DNA of 64,000 bases from Bradyrhizobium nanningense (GTDB taxonomy: Bacteria > Pseudomonadota > Alphaproteobacteria > Rhizobiales > Xanthobacteraceae). The notes under the pieces are model-generated. The model did no database searches. It was not told where the DNA came from and saw only the letters and a list, made by a program, of their open reading frames with translations. Below are positions 35,010 through 44,423 of the stretch, piece after piece. The number at the start of each line of letters is the position of its first letter. The first letter of the stretch is position 1. The stretch spans positions 1 through 64,000 of the forward strand of contig NZ_LBJC01000014.1 in assembly GCF_004114535.1 (NCBI RefSeq), in the 5' to 3' direction. The translations under genes and the position numbers were made by a program.

Positions 35010-37241
35010 ATGAAGCGTCTCAAGATCCTGCGGCGGTGGTTTGCGCGGAAGCTGGGCTTTGCGCGCCTGACGTGCCTTGCGCTGCTGGTGCTGTTTGCCG
35101 GCGCCCGCCTGTGGGATCCGCCGCCGATCCAGGAATTGCGGCTGCGCACCTTCGACATGTTCCAGCTGATCGATCCCCGCCACAAGGCGGCGCGGCCGGT
35201 CGTCATCGTCGACATCGACGACAAGAGCCTGGCTAAGCTCGGCCAGTGGCCGTGGCCGCGCACGCGGATTGCCGACCTGATCCTGAACCTCACCAATAGC
35301 GGTGCGGTGGCGATCGGCTTCGACGTGGTGTTCTCCGAACCCGACCGGCTCAATCCGGATCTGGTTGCGGGCCAGATGCGCTATCTCGACGACGCCACGC
35401 GTGCCAAGCTGCGTGAGTTGCCAACCAACGACCAAATTCTCGCCGAGGCGATCGAGCGCTCGCGTGTGGTCCTGGGCGAGACCGGGCTTCCGTCCGTCTT
35501 GTCCGAGCTGGACAGATCGCTTCCGTTTACGGGGGTGGCGACGGTCGGGGAGGAGGGGGCCGAACGTTTCCTGTTCGAATTTCCAGGCTTGCTGCGCAAC
35601 GTGCCGATCATCGAGAACGTTGCAGCCGGCCGCGGCCTGTTTTCAATCAGGAACGAGCGGGACGGGTTCATCCGCCGCGTGCCGATGATCATGCGCGCAC
35701 AGGGCAACATCATGCCCTCGCTCAGCCTCGAGATCCTGCGCGTCGTCACGGGCACGCCGACGCTATTAGTCCGGACCGACAAGACCGGTATCAGGTCGAT
35801 CCGCCTCAAGGGTGTCGAGATCCCCACCGACAAGAACGGCCAGTTCTGGGTGCACTACGCGCGCCGGGATCCCTCGATCTACGTCTCGGCGGCCGACGTG
35901 CTCGACAACACCGAATCGCCGAGCAGGTTCGCCGGCAAGCTGGTGCTGGTCGGAACCTCTGCGGCCGGACTCAACGACATCAAGACCACGCCGGTCTCCG
36001 CGACCATGCCCGGGGTCGAGATCCACGCCCAGGTGCTCGAAAGCGTGCTGAGCGGCGCGGTGATCTCGCAGCCGAACTATGCGCTCGGGGTCGAATTGCT
36101 CGCCGCGATGATCATCGGCCTGCTCGTCATCATCTTCACGCCCAATCTCGGTCCCGTGCGCCTCGTGCTCGCGGGGGCGGCCTTCGCCGCCATCCTGGTC
36201 GGCGTGTCCTGGTTCTTCTACGCGCAGTACCGCTACCTCATCGATTTCACCTATCCGCTGCTCTCGACCACGGCGGTTTATCTGACGCTGATCTTCGCCA
36301 GCTTCGTCCGCGAGCAGCGCCAGCGTGTGCAGATCCGCGGGCAGTTCGCGCAGTACATGTCGCCGGTCCTGGTCGAGCAGCTGGCGCAGTCGCCGGAAAA
36401 GCTCGTGCTCGGCGGCGAGGAGCGCGAAATGACGATCATGTTCTCCGACGTGCGCGGTTTCACCACGATCTCGGAGAGCTACAAGCACGACCCGCAAGGT
36501 CTGATCGCGCTGATGAACCGCTTCCTGACGCCGCTGACCGACGTCATCATCGAGCGGAAGGGCTACATCGACAAATACATGGGCGACGCCATCATGGCGT
36601 TCTGGAACGCGCCGCTCGACGATGCCGAGCACGAGGTCAACGCCTGCGAGGCCGCGATCCAGATGCTGGAGCAGATCGACGCGGTCAACAGGGAGCGCGA
36701 GCGGGAAGCCGCCGAAGGCGGCCACGTCTACATCCCGCTCAATGTCGGCATCGGTCTCAACACCGGCATTGGCGTGGTCGGCAACATGGGCTCCGACCTG
36801 AAGAAGAACTATTCGGTGCTCGGCGATAGCGTGAACCTCGCCTCGCGCCTCGAGGGTCAGTCGAAGGAATACGGCTTTCCCATCATCGTCGGCTCCCGCA
36901 CGGCCCTCGCCGCCAAGGACAAGTTCGCGATCCTCGAGCTCGACTTCATCATGGTCAAAGGCAAGACCGAGCCGGAGGTGATCTACGCCATCGCCGGCCG
37001 CGAGGACGTGATGCATTCGGCTGCCTTCCAGCGCCTGCGCAACATCAGCATCGAGATGCTCGCCTGCTACCGCGGCCGCGACTGGCAGGGCGCGCTGGAC
37101 GCGATTGAGCGCGGCCGTCGAAGCGAGGACGCCGACACGCTGGAGAAGCTGTTCAAGCTCTACGAGGCGAGGATCGAGAATTTCCAGCTCAACCCGCCGC
37201 CGGAGAACTGGACCGGGGCGTACGCGCTGTTGACGAAGTAG
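35010..37241 (+). CDS. CHASE2-domain class III adenylate/guanylate cyclase
   Basis: The 743-residue product has an N-terminal TM segment (LTCLALLVLFAGARLW, about 20-35), a large extracytoplasmic CHASE2 domain (about 38-330; VVIVDIDDKSLAKLGQWPWPRT is diagnostic), three TM segments (about 345-420), then a class III cyclase domain (about 465-640) with MTIMFSDVRGFTTIS (metal Asp), YMGDAIMAFWNAP and LGDSVNLASRLEG. It should make cAMP (or cGMP) in response to an external signal. The ATG at 35010 has CAGGAAG upstream; a TTG at 34968 is also in frame. It follows the adhesin gene by 164 bases on the same strand, a suggestive but unproved association. Confidence 0.9.
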   Translation: MKRLKILRRWFARKLGFARLTCLALLVLFAGARLWDPPPIQELRLRTFDMFQLIDPRHKAARPVVIVDIDDKSLAKLGQWPWPRTRIADLILNLTNSGAVAIGFDVVFSEPDRLNPDLVAGQMRYLDDATRAKLRELPTNDQILAEAIERSRVVLGETGLPSVLSELDRSLPFTGVATVGEEGAERFLFEFPGLLRNVPIIENVAAGRGLFSIRNERDGFIRRVPMIMRAQGNIMPSLSLEILRVVTGTPTLLVRTDKTGIRSIRLKGVEIPTDKNGQFWVHYARRDPSIYVSAADVLDNTESPSRFAGKLVLVGTSAAGLNDIKTTPVSATMPGVEIHAQVLESVLSGAVISQPNYALGVELLAAMIIGLLVIIFTPNLGPVRLVLAGAAFAAILVGVSWFFYAQYRYLIDFTYPLLSTTAVYLTLIFASFVREQRQRVQIRGQFAQYMSPVLVEQLAQSPEKLVLGGEEREMTIMFSDVRGFTTISESYKHDPQGLIALMNRFLTPLTDVIIERKGYIDKYMGDAIMAFWNAPLDDAEHEVNACEAAIQMLEQIDAVNREREREAAEGGHVYIPLNVGIGLNTGIGVVGNMGSDLKKNYSVLGDSVNLASRLEGQSKEYGFPIIVGSRTALAAKDKFAILELDFIMVKGKTEPEVIYAIAGREDVMHSAAFQRLRNISIEMLACYRGRDWQGALDAIERGRRSEDADTLEKLFKLYEARIENFQLNPPPENWTGAYALLTK

Positions 37242-37650
37242 AGATCACACACTCGCTGTCGTCTCGAACAAGCGCGCCTAAAGCGCGCGCCGATCCGGGA
37301 CCCATACCCCAGGGAGAAGTCGTGGCGCGAGATCGGAAACTGCAGGTCTTCGCCAAACCGCTCCCTGTGGTTATGGGGCCCTCGTCTGCGCTGATACTTG
37401 CCCGGGACGACAGGCGTGTTTGGCGCGGCGGTGTGCCCGAAGCGGTAACTCCTGAAGGGTGGGGGGCTTCGCTGGCGCCTCAACAATGGTGTCGTCCCTG
37501 CGAACGCAGGGACCCGTAACCACAGGGAGTGGTTATGGAGCGAGCTGGTAACTCCCGATCTTCGCCAAACTACTCCCTGTGGTTATGGGTCCCGGGTCTG
37601 CGCTTACGCTTGCCCGGGTCGACAGCTGTGTTTGACGCGGTAGACTGTCC
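37242..37650. repeat. 409-base gap holding two tandem-like intergenic repeat units
   Basis: Unit 1 (37297-37428) and unit 2 (37508-37640) both run GGGACCC...ACAGGGAG...CTTCGCCAAAC...CTCCCTGTGGTTATGG...TGCCCGGG...GTGTTTG..CGCGG, clearly diverged copies in the same orientation. No gene is supported here; the cyclase ends on the left and the leftward binding protein gene ends on the right. Confidence 0.7.
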
Positions 37651-39246
37651 TCACTCCATCCCGATCGTCGTCAGATCCTGAAACCAGTGCTGGGCCTGCA
37701 CGAACTGCTTCACCTTCGGCGACAGCGCGTGCGGGTTGGTGTCGTGGACGACCCAGACCAGCGTGGCATCATCGACGATCAGGGCGTGCGCCTGCGCCAG
37801 CAGCTCGTCCTGTTTGACGGAATCGAAGGTCTGCTTGGCCTCGTCGATCAGCGCGTCGACTTTAGGGTTCTTGTAGCCGCCCCAGTTGACGCCCACGGGC
37901 GCGATCTGACCCGAATGGAAGAAGCGGACGATGGCATAGAGCGGGTCGGAGGTGACATAGGCGATGTTGTTGGCGGTGATGCCGGCGTTCATCTCGTCGG
38001 CCGCGCCCTTGCGCCAGTGCGTATAGAGCGTCTCGAGCTCGACGACCTTGAAGTCGATGTCGATGCCGATCTCCTTGAAGCTCTGCTGCAGGAATTCGTT
38101 CATCGGGAGCGACAGCATCTGGCCGGTGCCGCCTTGCGCGATGATGAAGGTGGCCTTCAGCGGTTTCGCCTTGGAGTAGCCGGCCTCCTCGACCAGCTTC
38201 TTCGCCGCAGCGAGATCGTATTTCAGCTCGAAGCTCGGCTTGCCGAACCATGGGCTCGACGGATCGACCTGGCCCTTGGCGGGTTTCGCGAGGCCATTCA
38301 TCAAGCCGACCACCGCGTCGCGGTCGATCGCGAGGTTCAGCGCCTTGCGCAGGCGGACATCGGTCCAGGGCGAGCCCGGCAGCACGGACAGGTGATAATT
38401 CCAGACATGCGGCGTGACGTTGTCGACGAGCTTCATGCCGGCGGCCTTGAGCTGCGGCACGGCATCGGGTGCCGGCGTCTCGATCAGATCGACTTGCCCC
38501 GCAAGCAGCGCATTGGTGCGCGTCAGCGCTTCCGGCATCGGCACCAGCACGATCTTGTCGGCCTTGGGAATGCGCTTCTTGTTCCAATAGTCCGGATTTT
38601 TGCTGAGCTCGGCGAGCTCGCGCGGCACCAGTTTGGTCAGCTTGAACGGGCCGGTGCCGGAGGGCTGGCTGGCGAACTTGTCCCAATCCTTGCCGAGCTT
38701 GTCATACTGTGCCGGGCTCGACACCAGAAACCACAGCATCTGATAAGGGAAGAACGAATCGACGGTCTTGGTGGTGATCTCCACCGTGAAGTCGTCGATC
38801 CTGGCGTAGCTGGCGACGGAGGGCAGGCGGGTCTTCACCTGCGCGCTCTGCCGTTTGTCGAATTGCGGCGCCTTGTCGTTGAGCACCTTGTCCAGATTCC
38901 AGATCACCGCATCGGCATTGAACGCGCTGCCGTCGTGAAAGGTCACGCCCTTGCGCAGCGTGAAGCGCCACTTGGTCTTGTCGGCGTCGTCCACCTTCCA
39001 CTCGGTCGCAAGCCCCGGCACCAGCTTGCCGGGGCGGTCGGCGACGTCCATCTCCCAGGCCACCAACGGATCGTAGATCGTGTACGCCGTGAACTGATAG
39101 GCGCCGGCGCCGCGATCGGGTTGACCCGTGGTCAGCGGAATGTCCGCCATCGAGATGCCGTAGCGCACCACGGTTTCTGCGCGCGCCGAGATTGCGGACG
39201 ACGCCAGCGCAAGCACGGCGAGACAAATCGATAGACGAATACGCAT
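37651..39246 (-). CDS. Peptide/nickel-type ABC substrate-binding protein (copy 1)
   Basis: The 531-residue protein has a Sec signal (SICLAVLALASSAISARAE) and the SBP_bac_5 (DppA/OppA) fold: VPGLATEWKVDDADKTKW, KGVTFHDGSAFNADAVIWN and LRKALNLAIDRDAVVGL. No lipobox. It is encoded divergently from a close paralogue (39445) that heads the importer operon; the intervening 198 bases must contain both promoters. The two may bind related ligands for one permease. Confidence 0.88.
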   Translation of the reverse strand: MRIRLSICLAVLALASSAISARAETVVRYGISMADIPLTTGQPDRGAGAYQFTAYTIYDPLVAWEMDVADRPGKLVPGLATEWKVDDADKTKWRFTLRKGVTFHDGSAFNADAVIWNLDKVLNDKAPQFDKRQSAQVKTRLPSVASYARIDDFTVEITTKTVDSFFPYQMLWFLVSSPAQYDKLGKDWDKFASQPSGTGPFKLTKLVPRELAELSKNPDYWNKKRIPKADKIVLVPMPEALTRTNALLAGQVDLIETPAPDAVPQLKAAGMKLVDNVTPHVWNYHLSVLPGSPWTDVRLRKALNLAIDRDAVVGLMNGLAKPAKGQVDPSSPWFGKPSFELKYDLAAAKKLVEEAGYSKAKPLKATFIIAQGGTGQMLSLPMNEFLQQSFKEIGIDIDFKVVELETLYTHWRKGAADEMNAGITANNIAYVTSDPLYAIVRFFHSGQIAPVGVNWGGYKNPKVDALIDEAKQTFDSVKQDELLAQAHALIVDDATLVWVVHDTNPHALSPKVKQFVQAQHWFQDLTTIGME

Positions 39247-39444
39247 GGCTTAGAGCTCCCAGGGATTTCGAGAGCGAACTTGCAATCTTGATGCCAGAAT
39301 AGGCAGCGCGGCGCGTGAACCCGCCTGCGAGCCACAAGGACTTGTCGTCGCAGGCCTAAATTGCAGAATAAGTTTCTCTTTGGCATAGCCATTGCATGCG
39401 ATTGCATCAAAAATAGTCATCGAAGCCGGAAAAGGATTGAGGCG

Positions 39445-41103
39445 ATGCTTACGAAGAAGAACACGCGCGCGGCATTGATCGCGGTGCTCGCTCTAACGAC
39501 GGCGGCTGCCTGGCCGCGTGCGGTCAGCGCGGAGACCGTGCTGCGCATCGGCATGACCGCTGCCGATATTCCGCGCACGCTGGGCCAGCCCGATCAGGGC
39601 TTTGAAGGCAATCGCTTCACCGGCCTTACCATGTACGACGCGCTGACCGGTTGGGACCTGTCCTCTGCGGACAAGGCGAGCGTGGTGATCCCTGGCCTTG
39701 CGACCGAGTGGAAGGTCGATGATGCCGACAAGACCAAGTGGGTCTTCAAGCTGCGCCCCGGCGTGACCTTCCACGATGGCTCGCCGTTCAACGCGGACGC
39801 GGTGGTGTGGAACGTCGAGAAGGTGCTGAAGCAGGATGCGCCGCAATTCGACGCCAGCCAGGTCGGCGTTACGGCCTCGCGCATGCCGACGCTGGCCTCG
39901 GCGAAGAAGATCGACGACATGACGGTCGAGCTTACCACCAAGGAGCCCGACAGTTTTCTGCCGATCAATCTCACCAATTTGTTCATGGCGAGCCCGGCGA
40001 AGTGGCAGCACTTCTACGACAAGGCGGAAGGCGCCGATGCCAAGGCGAAGTCGCAGGCCGCCTGGACTGCGTTTGCGAAGGACGCCGCGGGCACCGGTCC
40101 GTGGAAAATGGCGAGCTTCACGCCGCGCGAGCGGCTCGAGCTGGTGAAGAACGCGAGCTATTGGGACAAAGCGCGCGTGCCCAAGGTCGACAGGATGGTG
40201 CTGCTGCCGATGCCCGAAGCGAACGCGCGCACCGCGGCGCTGCTCTCCGGGCAGGTCGATTGGGTCGAGGCGCCCGCACCGGATGCGCTGCCCGAGCTCA
40301 AGCAGCGCGGTTTCAAGCTCTACGCCAATGAGCAGCCGCATGTCTGGCCCTGGCAATTCTCGCGGGTCGAGGGCTCGCCCTGGAACGACATCCGCGTGCG
40401 CAAGGCGGCGAACCTCTGCGTCGATCGCGAAGGCCTCAGGGACGGCCTGCTTGCCGGACTGATGGTGCCGGCGACCGGCACCTTCGAGCCCGGCCATCCC
40501 TGGCGCGGCAAGCCGACGTTCGAGATCAAATATGACAAGGCCGCCGCCCAGAAGCTGATGCAGGAAGCAGGCTTCGGTCCCAGCAAGAAGCTGACGGTGA
40601 AGACGCAGACCTCGGCCTCCGGCTCCGGTCAGATGCAGCCGCTGGCGATGAACGAATATCTGCAGCAGGCACTCGCCGAATGCTATTTCGACGTGAAGCT
40701 TGACGTCATCGAGTGGAACACGCTGTTCACCAATTGGCGCCGCGGTGCCAAGGATCCCAGCGCAAACGGCTCGAACGCCACCAACGTCACCTATGCCGCG
40801 ATGGATCCGTTCTTCGCGCTGGTGCGATTCCTGCAATCGGGCATGGCACCGCCGGTCTCGAACAATTGGGGCTTCATCAACAATCCCAAGTTCGACGAGC
40901 TGGTGAAGAAGGCGCGTCAGACCTTCGATCCCGCCGCACGCGACGCCGCGCTCGCCGAGCTGCACGCGGCCTCCGTCGACGATGCCGCCTTCCTCTACGT
41001 CGCCCACGACGTCGGCCCGCGCGCGATGAGCCCGAAGGTCACAGGCGTCGTGCAGCCGAAGAGCTGGTTCATCGACTTCTCGCTGGTGTCGATCGCGCAG
41101 TGA
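39445..41103 (+). CDS. Peptide/nickel-type ABC substrate-binding protein (copy 2, operon head)
   Basis: The 552-residue paralogue of copy 1 has signal LIAVLALTTAAAWPRAVSAE, VIPGLATEWKVDDADKTKW, PGVTFHDGSPFNADAVVW and VRKAANLCVDREGLRDGL. The ATG at 39445 has AAAGGATTGAGG upstream; the longer frame from 39361 is not supported. It starts the rightward operon for import of a peptide-like or amide compound. Compared with copy 1 it carries an insertion (about 205-220) with GADAKAKSQAAW. Confidence 0.88.
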   Translation: MLTKKNTRAALIAVLALTTAAAWPRAVSAETVLRIGMTAADIPRTLGQPDQGFEGNRFTGLTMYDALTGWDLSSADKASVVIPGLATEWKVDDADKTKWVFKLRPGVTFHDGSPFNADAVVWNVEKVLKQDAPQFDASQVGVTASRMPTLASAKKIDDMTVELTTKEPDSFLPINLTNLFMASPAKWQHFYDKAEGADAKAKSQAAWTAFAKDAAGTGPWKMASFTPRERLELVKNASYWDKARVPKVDRMVLLPMPEANARTAALLSGQVDWVEAPAPDALPELKQRGFKLYANEQPHVWPWQFSRVEGSPWNDIRVRKAANLCVDREGLRDGLLAGLMVPATGTFEPGHPWRGKPTFEIKYDKAAAQKLMQEAGFGPSKKLTVKTQTSASGSGQMQPLAMNEYLQQALAECYFDVKLDVIEWNTLFTNWRRGAKDPSANGSNATNVTYAAMDPFFALVRFLQSGMAPPVSNNWGFINNPKFDELVKKARQTFDPAARDAALAELHAASVDDAAFLYVAHDVGPRAMSPKVTGVVQPKSWFIDFSLVSIAQ

Positions 41104-41126
41104 GGCGGCCTTCGCTCTATCAGCGC

Positions 41127-41260
41127 GTCATGCCCGGGCTTGACCCGGGCATCCACGTCGTTCTGCTAGCTCTGTTATTCCGGGTTCTCCCTGCGGGCGC
41201 TCTGGAGTGACCTTGCTGGCGGAAAGACGTGGATGGCCGGGTCAAACCCGGCCATGACGG
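41127..41260. repeat. Intergenic inverted repeat (GTCATGCCCGGG...CCCGGCCATGAC)
   Basis: Arms GTCATGCCCGGGCTTGACCC and GGTCAAACCCGGCCATGAC flank an inner GACGT...ACGTGGAT pair. It separates the binding protein gene from the first permease gene and could form a long hairpin that lowers downstream expression. Confidence 0.65.
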
Positions 41261-41295
41261 CTGGGATAATTTCGCTCCAAATTGAGTAGCCTAAC

Positions 41296-42249
41296 GTGCT
41301 CGCCTATATCGCCAGACGCATCGTCTATGTCGTCCCGATCGTCATCAGCGTCGCGCTGGTGTGTTTCCTGCTCGTGCACATCACGCCGGGCGATCCGCTC
41401 GTCGCCGTGCTGCCGGCCGACGCGTCGCAGGAGCTCGCCGCGCAGCTGCGCGCCGCCTACGGCTTCGATCGCCCGCTGCCGGTGCAGTTCGGGCTTTGGC
41501 TGCTTCGAGCCTTGCATGGCGATCTCGGCAATTCCATCGCCACCGGCCGTCCCGTGCTGGCCGAGGTCTTGCGCGCGGTCGGTAACACCGTCACGCTGGC
41601 GATCGCCGCGGCCATCATCGGTTTCACCATGGGCATCCTGCTCGGCCTGATCGCCGGCTATTTTCGCGAGACCTGGATCGACAAGGTCGCGACCTCCTTC
41701 GCCATCGCCGGCGTGTCGGTGCCGCATTACTGGCTCGGCATGCTGCTCGTCATCATCTTCTCCGTGCAGCTGAACTGGCTGCCCGCGGTCGGCGCCGGTC
41801 CCAACGGCTCGAACTCCTGGGCCTGGGACTGGGCGCATCTGAAATATCTGGTGCTGCCGGCGATCACGACGTCGGTGATCCCGATGGGTATCGTCACCCG
41901 CACCGTGCGCGCGCTGACCGGCGACATCCTCAGCCAGGATTTCGTCGAGGCCTTGCGCGCCAAGGGGCTGCACGAGCGCGGCGTGTTCCGCCACGTCGTC
42001 AAGAACGCCGCGCCCACGGCGCTCGCGGTCATGGGGCTTCAGCTCGGCTACATGCTCGGCGGCTCGATCCTGATCGAGACCGTGTTTTCCTGGCCGGGCT
42101 CGGGCTTCCTGCTCAACTCTGCGATCTTCCAGCGCGACCTGCCGCTGTTGCAGGGCACGATCCTGATCCTGGCGCTGTTCTTCGTCTTCCTCAATCTCCT
42201 GGTCGACATCGCACAAGCCGCGATCGACCCGCGCATCAAGCGGGGCTGA
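41296..42249 (+). CDS. Peptide-type ABC permease (DppB family)
   Basis: The 317-residue product starts with GTG at 41296. It has YIARRIVYVVPIVISVALVCFLL at the N-terminus, HITPGDPL, FGLWLLRALHGDLGNSI and the EAA loop DFVEALRAKGLHERGVFRHV. Six TM segments are evident. Pairs with the permease at 42458. Confidence 0.9.
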   Translation: MLAYIARRIVYVVPIVISVALVCFLLVHITPGDPLVAVLPADASQELAAQLRAAYGFDRPLPVQFGLWLLRALHGDLGNSIATGRPVLAEVLRAVGNTVTLAIAAAIIGFTMGILLGLIAGYFRETWIDKVATSFAIAGVSVPHYWLGMLLVIIFSVQLNWLPAVGAGPNGSNSWAWDWAHLKYLVLPAITTSVIPMGIVTRTVRALTGDILSQDFVEALRAKGLHERGVFRHVVKNAAPTALAVMGLQLGYMLGGSILIETVFSWPGSGFLLNSAIFQRDLPLLQGTILILALFFVFLNLLVDIAQAAIDPRIKRG

Positions 42250-42283
42250 CGATGAGCGCAGCCGTGACCACGCAAACGCTGCG

Positions 42284-42403
42284 CTCCCTCCCCCGCTTGC
42301 GGGGGAGGGTTGGGGAGAGGGTGTCTCCTCATTCGAGACCCCCCCAGAGGAGAGAGCCCTCACCCGCCGCTTCGCGCCGACCTCTCCCGCAAGCGGGAGA
42401 GGT
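42284..42403. repeat. Intergenic repeat family F copy 2, inside the permease pair
   Basis: CTCCCTCCCCCGCTTGCGGGGGAGG (perfect hairpin) and CCTCTCCCGCAAGCGGGAGAGG at the ends. It lies between the dppB-type and dppC-type permease genes and so within a presumed operon. Confidence 0.7.
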
Positions 42404-42457
42404 GCACTGCCTTCTTGGCTTACATCTATCAAATCAATCTCTGCCGGGAGCCAGCCG

Positions 42458-43360
42458 ATGAGCGAGCTTCCGCTATCCGCCACCGCCGACGCCGCGCTGC
42501 AGGCCGCGCCCGCGACCAAGGCGCGTGGCTATTGGGCGACGGTCGGACGCCGCATCCGGCGCGACAAGGTCAGCATGGCCTGCGCGCTGGTGCTGCTACT
42601 GATCTTCCTCTCGGCGATCCTCGCACCATGGCTGGGCCTCGATGACCCCTACAAGGGCTCGATGATCCGCCGGCTGCGCCACATCGGCACATCAGGCTAT
42701 CCGCTCGGCACCGACGAGCTCGGCCGCGACATGCTCGCGCGGCTGGTCTATGGCGGACGGCTGTCGCTGGTGATTGGCATCCTGCCCGTGATCCTCGCCT
42801 TCGGCATCGGCACCTCGCTCGGCCTCGTTGCCGGTTATGTCGGCGGCAAGCTCAACACGGCGATCATGCGCACGATCGACGTGTTCTACGCTTTCCCCTC
42901 GGTGCTGCTCGCCATCGCGATTTCCGGCGCGCTGGGGGCCGGCATCCTCAATTCCATCGTATCGCTCACGGTCGTGTTCGTGCCGCAGATCACCCGCGTC
43001 GCCGAAAGCGTCACCACGGGCGTGCGCAACATGGATTTCGTCGAGGCCGCGCGCGCCTCCGGCGCGGGGCCCTTCACCATCATGCGTGTGCACATCCTCG
43101 GCAACGTGCTCGGCGCGATCTTCGTCTACGCCACCAGTCTCATTTCGGTCTCGATGATCCTGGCCGCCGGTCTCTCCTTCCTCGGCCTCGGCACAAAACC
43201 GCCGGAGCCGGAATGGGGATTGATGCTCAACACGCTCCGCACCGCGATCTACGTCAATCCCTGGGTCGCAGCGCTGCCAGGCGCGATGATCTTCGCGGTC
43301 TCGATCTGCTTCAACCTGCTCTCGGACGGCCTGCGCAGCGCCATGGACATCAGGAACTAG
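42458..43360 (+). CDS. Peptide-type ABC permease (DppC family)
   Basis: The 300-residue product has an N-terminal DppC-type region (WATVGRRIRRDKVSMACALVL), GTDELGRDMLARLVYGGRLSL, the EAA loop DFVEAARASGAGPFTIMRVHI and GLSFLGLGTKPPEPEWG. The ATG at 42458 lies 208 bases after dppB-type gene because of the repeat. Confidence 0.9.
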   Translation: MSELPLSATADAALQAAPATKARGYWATVGRRIRRDKVSMACALVLLLIFLSAILAPWLGLDDPYKGSMIRRLRHIGTSGYPLGTDELGRDMLARLVYGGRLSLVIGILPVILAFGIGTSLGLVAGYVGGKLNTAIMRTIDVFYAFPSVLLAIAISGALGAGILNSIVSLTVVFVPQITRVAESVTTGVRNMDFVEAARASGAGPFTIMRVHILGNVLGAIFVYATSLISVSMILAAGLSFLGLGTKPPEPEWGLMLNTLRTAIYVNPWVAALPGAMIFAVSICFNLLSDGLRSAMDIRN

Positions 43361-43361
43361 C

Positions 43362-44423
43362 ATGAGCGAGAGCAACACATCCGTCGAAATGCTCGAGCCG
43401 GTCGAAGACCGCGGCGGCGTCGCGCAGCCGCTGCTGCAGGTCAACGGGCTGACCAAACACTTCCCGGTGCGTGGCGGGCTGTTCGCCGTCAAGCGCACCG
43501 TGCGCGCCGTCGACAACGTCTCCTTCACTGTGGCCAAGGGCGAGACCGTCGGCATCGTCGGTGAATCCGGTTGCGGCAAGTCGACCACCGCGCGGCTATT
43601 GATGCATCTGATGCCGCGCGATACCGGCGACATCATCTATGACGGCATGACCGTGGGGCAATCGCTGAGCTTGCGCGAGCTGCGCCGCGGCATGCAGATG
43701 GTGTTCCAGGATTCCTATGCCTCGCTCAACCCGCGTCTGACGATCGAAGAGTCCATCGCCTTCGGTCCAAAAGTTCACGGCATGGCCGCTGGCGCGGCGC
43801 GCACGCTCGCGCGTGAGCTGCTCGGCAAGGTCGGCCTGCGCCCGGAAAACTTCGCCAACCGTTATCCGCACGAGATCTCCGGCGGCCAGCGCCAGCGGGT
43901 CAACATCGCACGGGCGCTTGCGTTGTCCCCGCGCCTGGTGATCCTGGATGAAGCCGTCTCCGCGCTCGACAAATCCGTCGAGGCGCAGGTGCTGAACCTC
44001 CTGGCGGATCTCAAGCGCGAGTTCGGCCTCACCTATCTCTTCATCAGCCACGATCTTAACGTCGTCCGCTACATCAGTGATCGCGTGCTGGTGATGTATC
44101 TCGGCGAGGTCGTCGAGCTCGGTCCGGTCGATCAGGTCTGGGATCATCCTGCCCATCCCTACACGCGCGCACTGCTTGCTGCGATGCCGTCCTCCGACCC
44201 TGACAGGCGCACCGAGACGCCGCCGATCACGGGCGATCCGCCCAACCCGATCGACCCGCCGTCCGGCTGCCGCTTCCACACCCGTTGTCCGTTTGCGGAG
44301 CCGCTCTGCGCAAATGCGACACCAAAGCTCACAGCGCTCGATAAGATGGGGCACGAGGCCGCGTGCTACATGGCGATACCGGGTTCAGGCCATAGCCGCG
44401 CGCCCAGGGAGACAACCGCATGA
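43362..44423 (+). CDS. Peptide-type ABC ATPase (DppF/OppF family)
   Basis: The 353-residue ATPase has Walker A GESGCGKSTT, FQDSYASLNPR, signature ISGGQRQRVNIARAL and LVILDEAVSALDKSV. It carries the OppF C-terminal domain with a Cys-rich SGCRFHTRCPFAEPLC iron-sulphur-like motif common in the family. The stop overlaps the ATG of the AtzG-like gene (ATGA). Confidence 0.92.
   Translation: MSESNTSVEMLEPVEDRGGVAQPLLQVNGLTKHFPVRGGLFAVKRTVRAVDNVSFTVAKGETVGIVGESGCGKSTTARLLMHLMPRDTGDIIYDGMTVGQSLSLRELRRGMQMVFQDSYASLNPRLTIEESIAFGPKVHGMAAGAARTLARELLGKVGLRPENFANRYPHEISGGQRQRVNIARALALSPRLVILDEAVSALDKSVEAQVLNLLADLKREFGLTYLFISHDLNVVRYISDRVLVMYLGEVVELGPVDQVWDHPAHPYTRALLAAMPSSDPDRRTETPPITGDPPNPIDPPSGCRFHTRCPFAEPLCANATPKLTALDKMGHEAACYMAIPGSGHSRAPRETTA

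Noticed and set aside
37242..37650. Possible CRISPR-like or tandem coding array
   Set aside because: Only two diverged units of about 132 bases, no short regular spacers; they match the intergenic repeat pattern.
37687..39234. 515-codon open frame antisense to the binding protein gene
   Set aside because: High-GC antisense shadow with no domain; the minus-strand frame has a signal peptide and SBP motifs.
39493..41007. 504-codon open frame antisense to the second binding protein gene
   Set aside because: Same reason; composition is typical of antisense frames in high-GC DNA.
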